A DNA stretch of 64,000 nt from Calothrix brevissima NIES-22 (GTDB taxonomy: Bacteria; Cyanobacteriota; Cyanobacteriia; Cyanobacteriales; Nostocaceae). How positions within the stretch are numbered: the stretch's first letter is position 1; every line of letters begins with the position of its first letter. The translations under genes and the position numbers were made by a program. The stretch spans positions 6,874,583 through 6,938,582 of the forward strand of contig NZ_AP018207.1 in assembly GCF_002367995.1 (NCBI RefSeq), given 5' to 3'. Below the pieces are notes generated by a model. That model saw only the letters and a program-made list of their open reading frames with translations, was not told where the DNA came from and did not search any database. This document shows, piece by piece, positions 35,347 to 45,032 of the stretch.

Positions 35347-37086
35347 TTACGCCGGATAAATCCTTAAGCGACGATTTGGTTCTTCACCAAAGCTATGAGA
35401 CTTGAGCCGATAATGTTCTACCAACTCATGCTGCATTTTGCGAACTTGGGGAGAACGGGGTAATAACTCAACTGGCTGTCCTTTAGGAATGACTATCTGC
35501 TCTACAGCGAGTCTAGCTTCTTCTAGGGCGTCCATTTCGTCATCGCTACCACTGTGTAAAAACAGTTGCAGTTCTTGATCGTCAGCGATTTCCGGCTCGT
35601 CAATGTTCAGCAGTCGCCGCAAACCACGGGTAATTTGTGGTATGGTGCTGGACTTAATCATGTGAATGGGTACATGACGAGCTTTTGCCATTTGCCTTAA
35701 TTTGGCGTGGTTTTTGACATGCGATCGCAGTGCCAAAATTGCATCTGCACTATCTATGTCTTTTGTCAATACCACGGGCAAAGATAGCACGCTAATTACC
35801 TGCTCTAGTTGATGGCGGCTGACGCCATAGGGGTAAACGTGTAGTGGCAAATCTTCGCCATTGGGGCCAGGTTTTTTGCTGCCGCTAAAATCAATGGCAT
35901 CGACGTAATTAAACGACTCATCCAGCAAGCGGTCAAATTCACTGCGCCCGGTGACTCTCTCCCGCTCTACAGTGATGGGTGGTAAGGCTACCATTTGCCC
36001 AGATGAACGCCAGCCGTTAGATTGGCGAGAACTCGCAAAGGATTCTTCCCCACCTGCTTGATTTACCGCACCGCGACCGTTGACTACTGAAAGTTGGCGG
36101 GTAATTGACACCTTGCCATTGTCGTCAACAGTTCTGGTTTGTGGGCTAGGCTGGCGACCCCGCAGTAGAGTATCTACCGTGTCTGCAACGCTTTCGTGAA
36201 CTACCCAGCGTTGCCGTTCTAACATTTCCACAGCAATCTCAAAGGTGGGAGGGGCTTTGCGTTCCAAAACAGTCTTTTGACTGCCCCGGCGTCTCGCTTC
36301 GTCATCTCCTAAGGTCACCGCTTGGATACCCCCGACCAAATCTGACAGGGTGGGGTTTTTAATCAGGTTTTCGATTTGGTTACCATGAGCAGTACCTACC
36401 AGCTGTACGCCGCGTTCGGCAATGGTACGAGCTGCCAAAGCTTCCAATTCTGTGCCAATTTCATCAATAACGATGACTTCTGGCATGTGGTTTTCCACAG
36501 CTTCAATCATCACTTGATGTTGCAGTTCTGGATGAGCCACTTGCATTCTTCTGGCGCGACCAATGGCAGGGTGGGCAACATCGCCATCTCCAGCTATTTC
36601 ATTGGAGGTATCGATAATTACCACGCGCTTGTTGAGTTCATCGGCTAAAACCCGGGCAATTTCCCGTAAGGCAGTAGTTTTACCGACTCCTGGACGCCCC
36701 AGCATCAGAATCGATCTACCAGTTTCTACCAAATCGCGAATCATGCCTATGGTGCCGAATACCGCCCGACCGACACGACAGGTTAAGCCAATAATCTTAC
36801 CCGTGCGGTTGCGAATGGCGCTAATTCGGTGCAAAGTTTGCTCAATTCCTGCCCGATTATCTCCGCCAAAGGTTCCAACTCGCTGAATGCAATCATCTAT
36901 CTGTTCTTGAGTGACAGGCTGTTCGCTCAGATACTCAGCTTGATTAGGAAAGCGAGCCTCTGGGCGACGGCCCAGATCCAAAACCACTTCGACTAAATAG
37001 TCTCTTTTGGGATGATCCTCTAGTATTTGTCGTAGGTCTTGGGGCAAAATGTCTAACAACTTTTGGAGATCGTCTGTAATCGTCAT
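35347..37086 (-). CDS. R3H domain-containing P-loop ATPase (Ycf45-like)
   Basis: A protein of 579 residues conserved in cyanobacteria and some algal plastids as Ycf45. It has a helical N-terminus, then an AAA-type ATPase core related to SpoIIIAA and type II/IV secretion ATPases, with Walker A LGRPGVGKTTALREI (about 130), Walker B EVIVIDEIG (about 205), and GTAHGNQIENLIKNPTLSDL. A variable linker (about 300-390) precedes a C-terminal single-strand nucleic-acid-binding R3H domain (QHELVEHYRLKSHSFGEEPN). ATG 37086 is chosen because it starts 40 bp after the ldpA stop; the open frame runs on to 37173, inside ldpA. It is likely co-transcribed with ldpA. The function is unknown. Confidence 0.85.
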   Translation of the reverse strand: MTITDDLQKLLDILPQDLRQILEDHPKRDYLVEVVLDLGRRPEARFPNQAEYLSEQPVTQEQIDDCIQRVGTFGGDNRAGIEQTLHRISAIRNRTGKIIGLTCRVGRAVFGTIGMIRDLVETGRSILMLGRPGVGKTTALREIARVLADELNKRVVIIDTSNEIAGDGDVAHPAIGRARRMQVAHPELQHQVMIEAVENHMPEVIVIDEIGTELEALAARTIAERGVQLVGTAHGNQIENLIKNPTLSDLVGGIQAVTLGDDEARRRGSQKTVLERKAPPTFEIAVEMLERQRWVVHESVADTVDTLLRGRQPSPQTRTVDDNGKVSITRQLSVVNGRGAVNQAGGEESFASSRQSNGWRSSGQMVALPPITVERERVTGRSEFDRLLDESFNYVDAIDFSGSKKPGPNGEDLPLHVYPYGVSRHQLEQVISVLSLPVVLTKDIDSADAILALRSHVKNHAKLRQMAKARHVPIHMIKSSTIPQITRGLRRLLNIDEPEIADDQELQLFLHSGSDDEMDALEEARLAVEQIVIPKGQPVELLPRSPQVRKMQHELVEHYRLKSHSFGEEPNRRLRIYPA

Positions 37087-37126
37087 GCTTTCTATGGTGA
37101 CGTTTTGCGAGATAACGAACGAGCGA

Positions 37127-38245
37127 TTAGCGCTCCTGTTGTGACTTGAGCTGGGAAACGAGAGAATGGGCAAGCTCTACAGCCTGCCAGAGCAATATAT
37201 CGTCTTCTTCCAGGCGGGTAGTCGCCTTAACACTGGTTTTACTCACCTCCTGAGTTTCTAATTGTGCCAAAATTGGTGACAGCAGTACGCGGGCGTAGCT
37301 ACCGTAGGCTATTCCGGCAATTTTGGATTTTAAATTGGTATCTGCCAATCTAAAATCGTTCAGCATTCCCATTGCCTGTAACTTGGTAACGGTATAGCTA
37401 TTTGTGCCGCCTGCTAACTGCACATATCCGGGTAACTTTGCTGCCAAAACTTTTTGCCCTAATTTCACCGCCGCTAAAGTGGTGCCATCGCCAATATCTC
37501 CACTCATGGGACGGCCGTCTGTCTGCCAAATTAAAGCATGGGGACGGGGGTGCATTAGGTTATATAGTGCTTGAAGGTAATCTATCATTCCTTCGCCGTC
37601 GGGACAGCTGATCGCTACTAACTTTAATTTATCTATCCACGGTGAAATTGCTTGCCATAGTTGCTGAAATTCTGTAAATCGCCCTACCTGTGTATGAATT
37701 TCGACAGCATCTACTCCTGTTGACATGACTAATGGAGCGATCGCTCCCGGCGTTGATATGTATGAGCTTGTATAAATTATATCATATGGGCAAATTGGTA
37801 TGCAACGTCCACAGCCGTAACACTTTTGTTCTAGGACACCTGAGTAGTTATCTTTTATACTGTTAAACACAATCGCTTGTGCTGGACAAATCCGTTCGCA
37901 GGGGCGAGGACAGTCTGGGGGACAATCAGTGGGATTAAACTCGGCTTTGCGAAAATGGGGGTCTTCACCATCATTCAGGCTTACCATCAAAAATGGTAAG
38001 TTGCCTTGAAAACCAAAGCCGCGTTTTTGAGCCTCAAAAGCTAGTTCCTTAGCTACTGCAAGTGCATCTTGAGCAGCTGCAATCACTGCTGGATCGGCGG
38101 CGACATCTATACAGTCAGCGCCCGCCAAAGTGTAGGCTAATGTTAAACTTCTGACCGCAGGAAGATGCTGGAAACTGGCTCCACAAATTAGTTTGAACCA
38201 GTGACCTTCTTTTAGGGATTGTAAAGGGGTAAACAGATCAGTCAC
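37127..38245 (-). CDS. ldpA: Light-dependent period protein LdpA (iron-sulfur)
   Basis: LdpA is an iron-sulfur protein that feeds redox and light information to the cyanobacterial circadian clock. It has two 4Fe-4S-type Cys clusters, CPPDCPRPCERICP (about 108) and CYGCGRCIPICP (about 138), flanked by the conserved N-terminal GHWFKLICGASFQHLPAVRS and AGADCIDVAADPAVI blocks. The C-terminal part has GDGTTLAAVKLGQKVL and LAGGTNSYTV. The GTG at 38245 gives (M)TDLFTPLQSLKEGHW, the N-terminus expected for the family, and 372 residues. An ATG at 38314 would add 23 residues of no obvious similarity; it cannot be excluded. The R3H ATPase follows after 40 bp on the same strand. Confidence 0.9.
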   Translation of the reverse strand: MTDLFTPLQSLKEGHWFKLICGASFQHLPAVRSLTLAYTLAGADCIDVAADPAVIAAAQDALAVAKELAFEAQKRGFGFQGNLPFLMVSLNDGEDPHFRKAEFNPTDCPPDCPRPCERICPAQAIVFNSIKDNYSGVLEQKCYGCGRCIPICPYDIIYTSSYISTPGAIAPLVMSTGVDAVEIHTQVGRFTEFQQLWQAISPWIDKLKLVAISCPDGEGMIDYLQALYNLMHPRPHALIWQTDGRPMSGDIGDGTTLAAVKLGQKVLAAKLPGYVQLAGGTNSYTVTKLQAMGMLNDFRLADTNLKSKIAGIAYGSYARVLLSPILAQLETQEVSKTSVKATTRLEEDDILLWQAVELAHSLVSQLKSQQER

Positions 38246-38550
38246 ATCTCTATTATGCTTTTCTGGGACTGAAAAATGTAGTCTCTTATAGAGAAAAAAT
38301 CCCAATTTCCTCATTTTTACGTCTGAGGGGTTTTACTCATCAATGGTAGATTTGCCTGTCAACCCCTACTAGACATAGATTTCAGCCTTTCTGAAGTTAG
38401 TTTGCTGCTTTTGGTTGAAGTTACAGAAATTAAACAGCAGGTATCAAAAATTTCTAATTTTTTAATATACATATATAAATATAATTAAATGCATATAAGC
38501 ATATTTTAATTGAAAGTGCCAAAATTTTCCTTGCACAATCCATTGTGAGG

Positions 38551-38799
38551 ACTGTTGACTGTTGACTGTTGACTGTTGACTGTTGACTGTTGACTGTTGA
38601 CTGTTGACTGTTGACTGTTGACTGTTGACTGTTGACTGTTGACTGTTGACTGTTGACTATTGACTGTTGACTGTTGACTGTTGACTGTTGACTGTTGACT
38701 GTTGACTGTTGACTGTTGACTGTTGACTATTGACTGTTGACTGTTGACTGTTGACTGTTGACTGTTGACTGTTGACTGTTGACTATTGACTGTTGACTG
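38551..38799. repeat. Long heptamer array (ACTGTTG)n, about 35 copies
   Basis: 249 bp of uninterrupted ACTGTTG/TGTTGAC heptamers between ldpA and the sensor kinase gene. Only three units carry a variant (ACTATTG), at 38656, 38726 and 38782. These are spaced 70 and 56 bp, or ten and eight units, which suggests duplication of blocks of units as well as slippage of single units. Confidence 0.95.
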
Positions 38800-38837
38800 C
38801 CCTTATTAGTAGTTATGCAATTTAGATGCGTATGAGC

Positions 38838-40115
38838 TTACTCAGATTGTTCTAAGGGAATTTCTAGTAAAAATTCTGCACCTTTTCCTAGTGATGAAAA
38901 ACAAGCTATCTGTCCTCGATGCTTTTGCACGACTATTTGGTAACTAATAGATAATCCCAACCCGCTACCTTTACCTACGGGTTTGGTGGTAAAAAATGGA
39001 TCGAATAACCGCGATCGCAATGACTCTTCGATACCAGGGCCATTATCCGCGATCGCAATCTTCACTGTCTTTGTCTGTGTTAACTGTGTATGAATTTGGA
39101 TTTGTGGCTTTTCTTGACTCACCCATCCATCAAAAGCATCAATGGCATTATTCAATAAATGCATAAATACTTGGTTAAGTTCGCTAGCATAACAATTAAC
39201 TAAAGGTAAATTTCCGTAATCTTTCACAATATCAATCGCTGGATGATTTTTGGTTTCCCGCAATCGATGTTGCAGCATAATCAAAGCGCTATCAATACCT
39301 TGATGAATATTCACCTGCTTCATCAAGGATTCATCATGTCTAGAAAAATTTTGTAATGCAAGAACTATATCTGTAATTCGCTCTGCACCTCTGTGCATAG
39401 CACCCATAAGAGTTTGCAGATCCTTAGTTACATAATTTAAATCTAAATCTTGCAGAATTTTCTCAATTTTCTGATTTGGTTGCGGATATTCTTGTTGATA
39501 TGTATTAATAATATTTATTAAATCTTGGACATATTGATTAGCATATTGCAAATTCCCATAGATAAAACTAATAGGATTATTCACCTCATGGGCAATTCCC
39601 GCTACTAATTGCCCTAATGCTACCATTTTTTCATTTTGAATTTGTTGTACCTGCGCCGCTTGCAAATTAGCTAGAGCCTGTTCGAGTAATATATTTTTTT
39701 CTTGCAGTTTTAGTTGAAACAATCGCAAATTAATTTGATTTTCTATGCGTAATATCACTTCCGCACCATGAAACGGTTTAGTGATATAGTCAGCACCACC
39801 GACATCAAAAGCTTTAACTTTATCTAAAACATCATCTAAGGCGCTAATAAAAATTACAGGGACTTCCGCCGTAATTTTGTCACTTTTGAGTTGTTGACAA
39901 ACTTGATACCCATCCATTTCTGGCATATTAATATCAAGTAAAATCACATCTGGTAACACTACATGACAAGCAGTCAGCGCCATTTTTCCATTTAAGGCTT
40001 TGCGCACTTCATAACCTTGCGCCGTTAACATAGCTGAAAGCAGACGCAAGTTATTGGGGGTATCATCTACCACCAAAATATTCCCTTTATGATTGTTGTG
40101 GTGATTTAAATTCAT
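38838..40115 (-). CDS. Response regulator receiver-histidine kinase hybrid
   Basis: A cytosolic signalling protein of 425 residues. The N-terminal receiver domain (about 13-128) has phospho-acceptor Asp in VILLDINMPEMDGYQ and conserved Lys in DYITKPF. A coiled-coil linker (about 130-160) and a HisKA-type dimerisation helix follow, with the phospho-His in GIAHEVNNPISFIYGN. A complete HATPase domain ends the protein (NNAIDAFDG, IADNGPGIEE, GKGSGLGLSI). The REC-HK order is typical of cyanobacterial relay proteins that act downstream of a hybrid kinase. It is third in the cassette transcribed from 45032 leftwards, 178 bp after the GGDEF-EAL gene, with TCATTTGTCATTGG repeats between. Confidence 0.9.
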   Translation of the reverse strand: MNLNHHNNHKGNILVVDDTPNNLRLLSAMLTAQGYEVRKALNGKMALTACHVVLPDVILLDINMPEMDGYQVCQQLKSDKITAEVPVIFISALDDVLDKVKAFDVGGADYITKPFHGAEVILRIENQINLRLFQLKLQEKNILLEQALANLQAAQVQQIQNEKMVALGQLVAGIAHEVNNPISFIYGNLQYANQYVQDLINIINTYQQEYPQPNQKIEKILQDLDLNYVTKDLQTLMGAMHRGAERITDIVLALQNFSRHDESLMKQVNIHQGIDSALIMLQHRLRETKNHPAIDIVKDYGNLPLVNCYASELNQVFMHLLNNAIDAFDGWVSQEKPQIQIHTQLTQTKTVKIAIADNGPGIEESLRSRLFDPFFTTKPVGKGSGLGLSISYQIVVQKHRGQIACFSSLGKGAEFLLEIPLEQSE

Positions 40116-40160
40116 TGGTCATTTGTCATTGGTCATTTATCATTGGTCATTTGTCATGAA
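40116..40160. repeat. TCATTTGTCATTGG-type repeats within the signalling cassette
   Basis: Several near copies of GGTCATTTGTCATT just upstream of the REC-HK start codon. They separate it from the GGDEF-EAL gene and may supply or disrupt a promoter. Confidence 0.65.
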
Positions 40161-40293
40161 TTATAAGTCATGTTACATTGATCAATTCTATTTATACACA
40201 AGACAAACAGCAAAGCGCAAAATCTGAGTACTGACAGTATGAAAATCAGAATTTTTCAGCAATGACAAATGACAACTGAACAAATAAAATAAT

Positions 40294-42129
40294 TCACCAT
40301 TGAGGTGCAGTTGTGAGTAAATTCAGAACTGATTGCTGTTCTATGGGTTTAGAAAAAAGAAACCCTTGGGCAAATTCACAGTTTAAACTTCTTAGTTGAG
40401 CTAATTGTTCCGTAGTTTCCACACCTTCTGCGATCGCTCTCATCCCCATTGAGTCAGCAATGTTAATCATCGCAGGTACTAAGCCCATATCGTCTTGATT
40501 TTCTTGCATCCTCTTGACAAAAGATTTATCGATTTTTAAAGCATTTAAAGGAAAACTATGTAAATAACTTAAAGAAGAATAACCCGTACCAAAATCATCC
40601 ATGACTAACTTAATTCTTCGCTCTTTTAACTGTTGCAGAATTGTTTTCACGGCATGACTATTTTCCATGATCACAGTTTCGGTAATTTCCAGTTCTAAAT
40701 TTTCGGGATTTACTTGGGTTTCATAGAGAATTTCGTCAATTTGTGCCATTAAATTCGGTTGAGAAAATAAACGCGCGCTCAAGTTGACGCTAATCGTCAG
40801 GCTGTCGGGGATAGCTGGGTGATGCTGCCATAAACGTAATTGTTGACAAGCTGACTGTAATACCCAGGTGTTAATTGAAGTAATCAGTCCGGTTTCTTCC
40901 GCCACAGGGATAAACTCTGCTGGGAGAATTAAGCCGCGAATCGGATGTTGCCAACGCACTAAAGCTTCAAAGCCAGCAATTTTACCTGTAAGCAGGGAAA
41001 CAATCGGTTGATAATAAACAATAAATTCTTGCCGTGCTACAGCGCGACGCAGATCGTTTTCAATCTCTAACAGCTGAATAGCTTCTTGATACATGATCGG
41101 ATCGAAAACATGATATCTGGCTCTCCCTAATGCCTTAGCGCGATACATAGCCGTATCAGCATCCCGGAGTAAATATTCTGGGCGATCGTAATCTTTATTT
41201 CCCCAAGCAATACCAATACTGGCATTCATAAATACCTCATATCTGGTGAGTTTAAAGGGAAGTGAGAGCTGCTGCAACAGACGCTCTGCCACTTCAATTA
41301 CCATATTGATATCTGTGGGGTTTTCTAACAAAATGCCAAATTCATCGCCACCCAATCGAGCGATAGTATCCATCGGCGTTAAAGTTGATTGTAGACGATG
41401 AGCAATAGCTAACAGCAATTCATCGCCCACTAAATGACCTAAAGAATCATTGACAACTTTAAAGCGATCGCAGTCTAAATACAAAAGCGCAAATTGATAG
41501 TGAGATTGTTGCTTGGCACGATTCAGGGCATTTTCGATTCTCCGAATAAATAACACTCTATTCGGCAACCCAGTCAGGGAATCATGCAAGGCTAAATCTA
41601 GTAATTTACTTTGTAGTTGTTGCCGCGAATTAATTTCTCCCTGGAGTTTTTGCAGCGCTTTTTCTAGTTCCCAAGTACGTTGTTTCACCCTTTGTTCGAG
41701 TTCCACATTCAACTTAATAATTTCTAATTGTGCTGCTCTGAGCGCTAGTTGATTTTGTACCCGAATTAAGACTTCTTGCAATTCAAAAGGTTTAGTAATG
41801 TAGTCTACACCACCTACCTTAAAAGCTTTGATTTTATCAAAGACATCATCTAAGGCACTAATAAAAATTACGGGAATATGTGCCGTCACATCCCAAGCCT
41901 TTAAACGCTGACAGACTTCATAGCCATCAACTTCCGGCATCATAATGTCTAGTAAAATCAAGTCTGGTAATACGGTTTGACAAGCAGTCAAAGCCATTTG
42001 CCAATTTAAAGCTTTGCGAACGTTATACCCTTCTCTAGTCAGCAGTGACGATAATACTCGCAGGTTATCTGCCATATCGTCAATCAGCAATATATCTTTT
42101 TTCTCTGGTTCTAACCGCTCGTAGTTCAT
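40294..42129 (-). CDS. Response regulator with GGDEF and EAL domains (c-di-GMP turnover)
   Basis: The protein has 611 residues: receiver domain (about 12-128; Asp in LILLDIMMPEVDGYE, Lys in DYITKPF), a coiled coil (about 130-170), a GGDEF domain with an intact active site (IARLGGDEFGILLE), and an EAL domain with its catalytic set present (FEALVRWQHP, NLSARLF, ELEITETVIM, MDDFGTGYSSL, KIDKSFV, AIAEGVETTEQ). Both synthase and phosphodiesterase activities are therefore possible; phosphorylation of the receiver probably sets the balance. Its ATG overlaps the TGA of the upstream hybrid kinase (ATGA at 42126-42129), implying translational coupling. Confidence 0.92.
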   Translation of the reverse strand: MNYERLEPEKKDILLIDDMADNLRVLSSLLTREGYNVRKALNWQMALTACQTVLPDLILLDIMMPEVDGYEVCQRLKAWDVTAHIPVIFISALDDVFDKIKAFKVGGVDYITKPFELQEVLIRVQNQLALRAAQLEIIKLNVELEQRVKQRTWELEKALQKLQGEINSRQQLQSKLLDLALHDSLTGLPNRVLFIRRIENALNRAKQQSHYQFALLYLDCDRFKVVNDSLGHLVGDELLLAIAHRLQSTLTPMDTIARLGGDEFGILLENPTDINMVIEVAERLLQQLSLPFKLTRYEVFMNASIGIAWGNKDYDRPEYLLRDADTAMYRAKALGRARYHVFDPIMYQEAIQLLEIENDLRRAVARQEFIVYYQPIVSLLTGKIAGFEALVRWQHPIRGLILPAEFIPVAEETGLITSINTWVLQSACQQLRLWQHHPAIPDSLTISVNLSARLFSQPNLMAQIDEILYETQVNPENLELEITETVIMENSHAVKTILQQLKERRIKLVMDDFGTGYSSLSYLHSFPLNALKIDKSFVKRMQENQDDMGLVPAMINIADSMGMRAIAEGVETTEQLAQLRSLNCEFAQGFLFSKPIEQQSVLNLLTTAPQW

Positions 42130-45032
42130 TCTGCTTTTGTTCTAGTCAATTCCATAATTTTTTCAAACTGATAGTTGTGTGCTAATTCTCCCAAAACTCG
42201 GAAAATTTGGCTTTGTTCTGGAGGTAATTGGGCAAGCAACTCTAAAATCATGTCATCGCTACAGCTAGCTGCGGCATGACGGATATTTGTTAACCAAAGC
42301 TGGGGCATTTGTGATAAATGCCAGATAACTTCCCCTTCGCTGGGAAATATGTCTGTTTCTTGACTAGCAGCTGGATTTACAGTCTCGTCTGGGCTGACAT
42401 ATTTTACACCCAGATGTTCGCTGATTTTTTCTAGTAATACTTCTTGAGTAAATGGTTTACGAATAAAATCGTCGCAACCGATTGACAAAATTTTCTGTCT
42501 TTCTTCCTCAAAAGCGCTGGCAGTTAAGGCAACAATAATTGGTACATGGCTAGTTTCCCGATTGGTAAATCCGGGGATAGTTAATAATTGGTCAGTTAGC
42601 TGGTTATTCAGGTTTCCTAATTTAGGTGTGAAGTTCTTTTCTTTATACCCTATTTGGATTTGTTTTTTAATAGCTTTTGTAGCTTCGTAGCCATCCATAA
42701 TCGGCATTCGCATATCCATGAAAATCAAGTGTGGTTTCCATGCTAAAGATTGAGCGATCGCTTCTTGGCCATTTGTAGCTTCTTGAACAATAAATCCGAT
42801 AGCTGTCAGCATTTTCACTAACACCAGTCGACTTTCTTTGACATCGTCAACTACTAAAATACGGTATTCGCCTTGATTTGCTGCTAAACCAAGAATTTTC
42901 TGTTTATTTTGCTGATTTTGAATTTCGCTAGCACAGGCTGGGCTAATTTGAATATCAAAGGTAAATTTACTACCCTCACCCGGATTACTAGTAACTGTAA
43001 TATCTCCACCTAACATTTGGATATATTTGCGGCTAATGGTTAAGCCTAGTCCGGTTCCTTGTTGCGATTGTCTCCCGGTTTCGGTTTGTCCAAAGGCTTC
43101 AAATAACAAATGAATTTCTTGCGGATCGATTCCCGGGCCAGTATCTTCGACTTCAAAGTAAAGCCGAAGATCGCGATCTTCCAGGGTTCCGCCACTGACT
43201 CTGACAATGACGTTGCCTTTACGAGTAAACTTGATCGCATTGCCTAAGAGATTGAGTAAAATCTGGCGTAGTTTGCTTTCATCGGTTTGCACATATCGGG
43301 GAAGATTCGGCGCATATTCAAAGACTAGGCGTAAATCTTTAGCCGCAGCCCGCAAACCAAACATTTCTTCTAAGCTTGTCAACAGCCGAATTAAGTCGAA
43401 ACTTTTGATATTCAAGCTAGTTTTACCGGCTTCGATTTTCGACATTTCTAAAATGTCATTGATTAAATTTAAAAGATGTTCGCCAGCCCGATTAATAATC
43501 GCCAAATTTTCTTTATTTTCCGCCGATAAAGAATTGTCATTACTCATGACTTGGGTAAAACCTAAAATGGCATTGAGTGGAGTCCGCAATTCATGACTCA
43601 TATTTGCCAGAAATTTACTTTTCGCCCGGTTGGCTCGTTCCGCCGCCAATCTACCCCTAGCAGCTATTTTTTGGGATTGAATTAGCTGTTTTTGGGTGGT
43701 TTGCAGTTGTTGGATAACTTTTAAAAGTTCTTGAGTTCGCTTTCTAACTTGCGATTCTAGGAGGCGATTGTATTGGGTGAGTACTTTGTCAGTTTTTTGC
43801 TGTTGATTTACTTCTTGCGAGTTATTTACCTCGTCCTTCATATTGCGCAATTCGTCATATATGGGCATTTTCAAGGCTTCAATTAGGATTGTTTTTTCTG
43901 GATGACGCACTCCTATTTCTTTAACTCTAAAACTCTGTCCTGGTAGTGCTTTTGCTCCGGGAAGCCCATATTTAAAGACAAATTGCTTTTTGTCTATATC
44001 TTGGTTTTTTGATTCGTTGTCGTTGAGATACATTTGTTTAAATGCTGCTAATGTTACCCGTGATGATGTAGTGAATTGTTGAGAAAAAATTTGCCGATCA
44101 AGACGATGCATATCTTCCCGATCGCTTGCTGTTTTTGTCAAGTTCTTCTCTTGAGGAATTGCAGTTAAAAACTTAGCTGCTGGATTTTGATTGACAGATA
44201 AAACTCTGTTTAAGGCTGGAGAGTTTTTGGGTAAAGATGTGTAACTTTTCTGGGGTTCATTATCTGGATGATTTTCAGAGATATTAAGTTGATTTAATTC
44301 GTTATTTACCACTGCTTCTGAGTCAGTCTTGTTTGTCGCTGTCTTAGGAGATTTATTGAGTTGCATAATTAACTTGATCGTTAACCAGGTAATCGCGATC
44401 GCAAATTGCGCCACTATTAAAAAGGCTACTAAGGATAACAAGTTAATATTTTGGAATTGGTTAAGTTGTTTTAGCCAGTTAGCTTTGTGAATGAATCCGA
44501 CAATCAACCAATTCATCCTCAATTCATGGCGATTGTTAACATTTTGGAAATAGCGGCGTTTTACTGGGCTATTGGTAGCATAAACATAAAGTGTACTCAT
44601 ACCCTGGATTCGGGAAACTGCTTGCATGAATAAAGCACCCCGATTTAGCTGTTGAATGGCAATCAATTCCCCTTGGGGGTGGGTAAAATGGCGATCGCCA
44701 ATCTGCAAAACTTGCATTTGTTCCCACAAGTAATTTTTGGCTGCTTGTAAGTCAGAAACACTCAGCAAACCTAGTTGATCGATTGGCTGGGGCGTTTTCA
44801 GGTATTTACCCAGGTATTTGTCGATGCGATCGCAGATTTCACTTTCTAGCTGAGTTGCTAAATTTTGTCCAGCTTGTGCATTTTGAACTGAAATATAGCC
44901 GAAAATCCCGACATTTCCCCAAAATTGCAACACAATCGGCATAATTACAACATATTTGCGGCGCATCATATTGATAGAAGTTCTCTCAACTACAAGGTTG
45001 AGACATTTAACAGATTGAAGTTTAGATAACAT
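42126..45032 (-). CDS. Membrane hybrid sensor histidine kinase
   Basis: The protein has 968 residues. A first membrane helix (YVVIMPIVLQFWGNVGIFGY, about 28-47), an extracytoplasmic sensor region (about 50-195) and a second helix (LLSLVAFLIVAQFAIAITWL, about 197-217) are followed by a long cytosolic linker (about 225-475) with coiled coil. HisKA (NMSHELRTPLNAILGFTQVM), HATPase (NAIKFTRKG, EDTGPGIDPQE, GTGLGLTISRKY), a receiver domain (Asp in LIFMDMRMPIMDGYE; Lys in FIRKPFTQ) and a C-terminal tail of about 100 residues follow. The signal sensed is unknown. ATG 45032 is used; ATG 44969 (MMRRKYVV) is an equally reasonable start. First gene of the three-gene cassette. Confidence 0.92.
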   Translation of the reverse strand: MLSKLQSVKCLNLVVERTSINMMRRKYVVIMPIVLQFWGNVGIFGYISVQNAQAGQNLATQLESEICDRIDKYLGKYLKTPQPIDQLGLLSVSDLQAAKNYLWEQMQVLQIGDRHFTHPQGELIAIQQLNRGALFMQAVSRIQGMSTLYVYATNSPVKRRYFQNVNNRHELRMNWLIVGFIHKANWLKQLNQFQNINLLSLVAFLIVAQFAIAITWLTIKLIMQLNKSPKTATNKTDSEAVVNNELNQLNISENHPDNEPQKSYTSLPKNSPALNRVLSVNQNPAAKFLTAIPQEKNLTKTASDREDMHRLDRQIFSQQFTTSSRVTLAAFKQMYLNDNESKNQDIDKKQFVFKYGLPGAKALPGQSFRVKEIGVRHPEKTILIEALKMPIYDELRNMKDEVNNSQEVNQQQKTDKVLTQYNRLLESQVRKRTQELLKVIQQLQTTQKQLIQSQKIAARGRLAAERANRAKSKFLANMSHELRTPLNAILGFTQVMSNDNSLSAENKENLAIINRAGEHLLNLINDILEMSKIEAGKTSLNIKSFDLIRLLTSLEEMFGLRAAAKDLRLVFEYAPNLPRYVQTDESKLRQILLNLLGNAIKFTRKGNVIVRVSGGTLEDRDLRLYFEVEDTGPGIDPQEIHLLFEAFGQTETGRQSQQGTGLGLTISRKYIQMLGGDITVTSNPGEGSKFTFDIQISPACASEIQNQQNKQKILGLAANQGEYRILVVDDVKESRLVLVKMLTAIGFIVQEATNGQEAIAQSLAWKPHLIFMDMRMPIMDGYEATKAIKKQIQIGYKEKNFTPKLGNLNNQLTDQLLTIPGFTNRETSHVPIIVALTASAFEEERQKILSIGCDDFIRKPFTQEVLLEKISEHLGVKYVSPDETVNPAASQETDIFPSEGEVIWHLSQMPQLWLTNIRHAAASCSDDMILELLAQLPPEQSQIFRVLGELAHNYQFEKIMELTRTKAE

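Noticed and set aside
37087-37173. 29-residue N-terminal extension of the R3H ATPase
   Set aside because: It would overlap the ldpA coding end; ATG 37086 leaves a normal 40-bp spacing and gives the usual protein.
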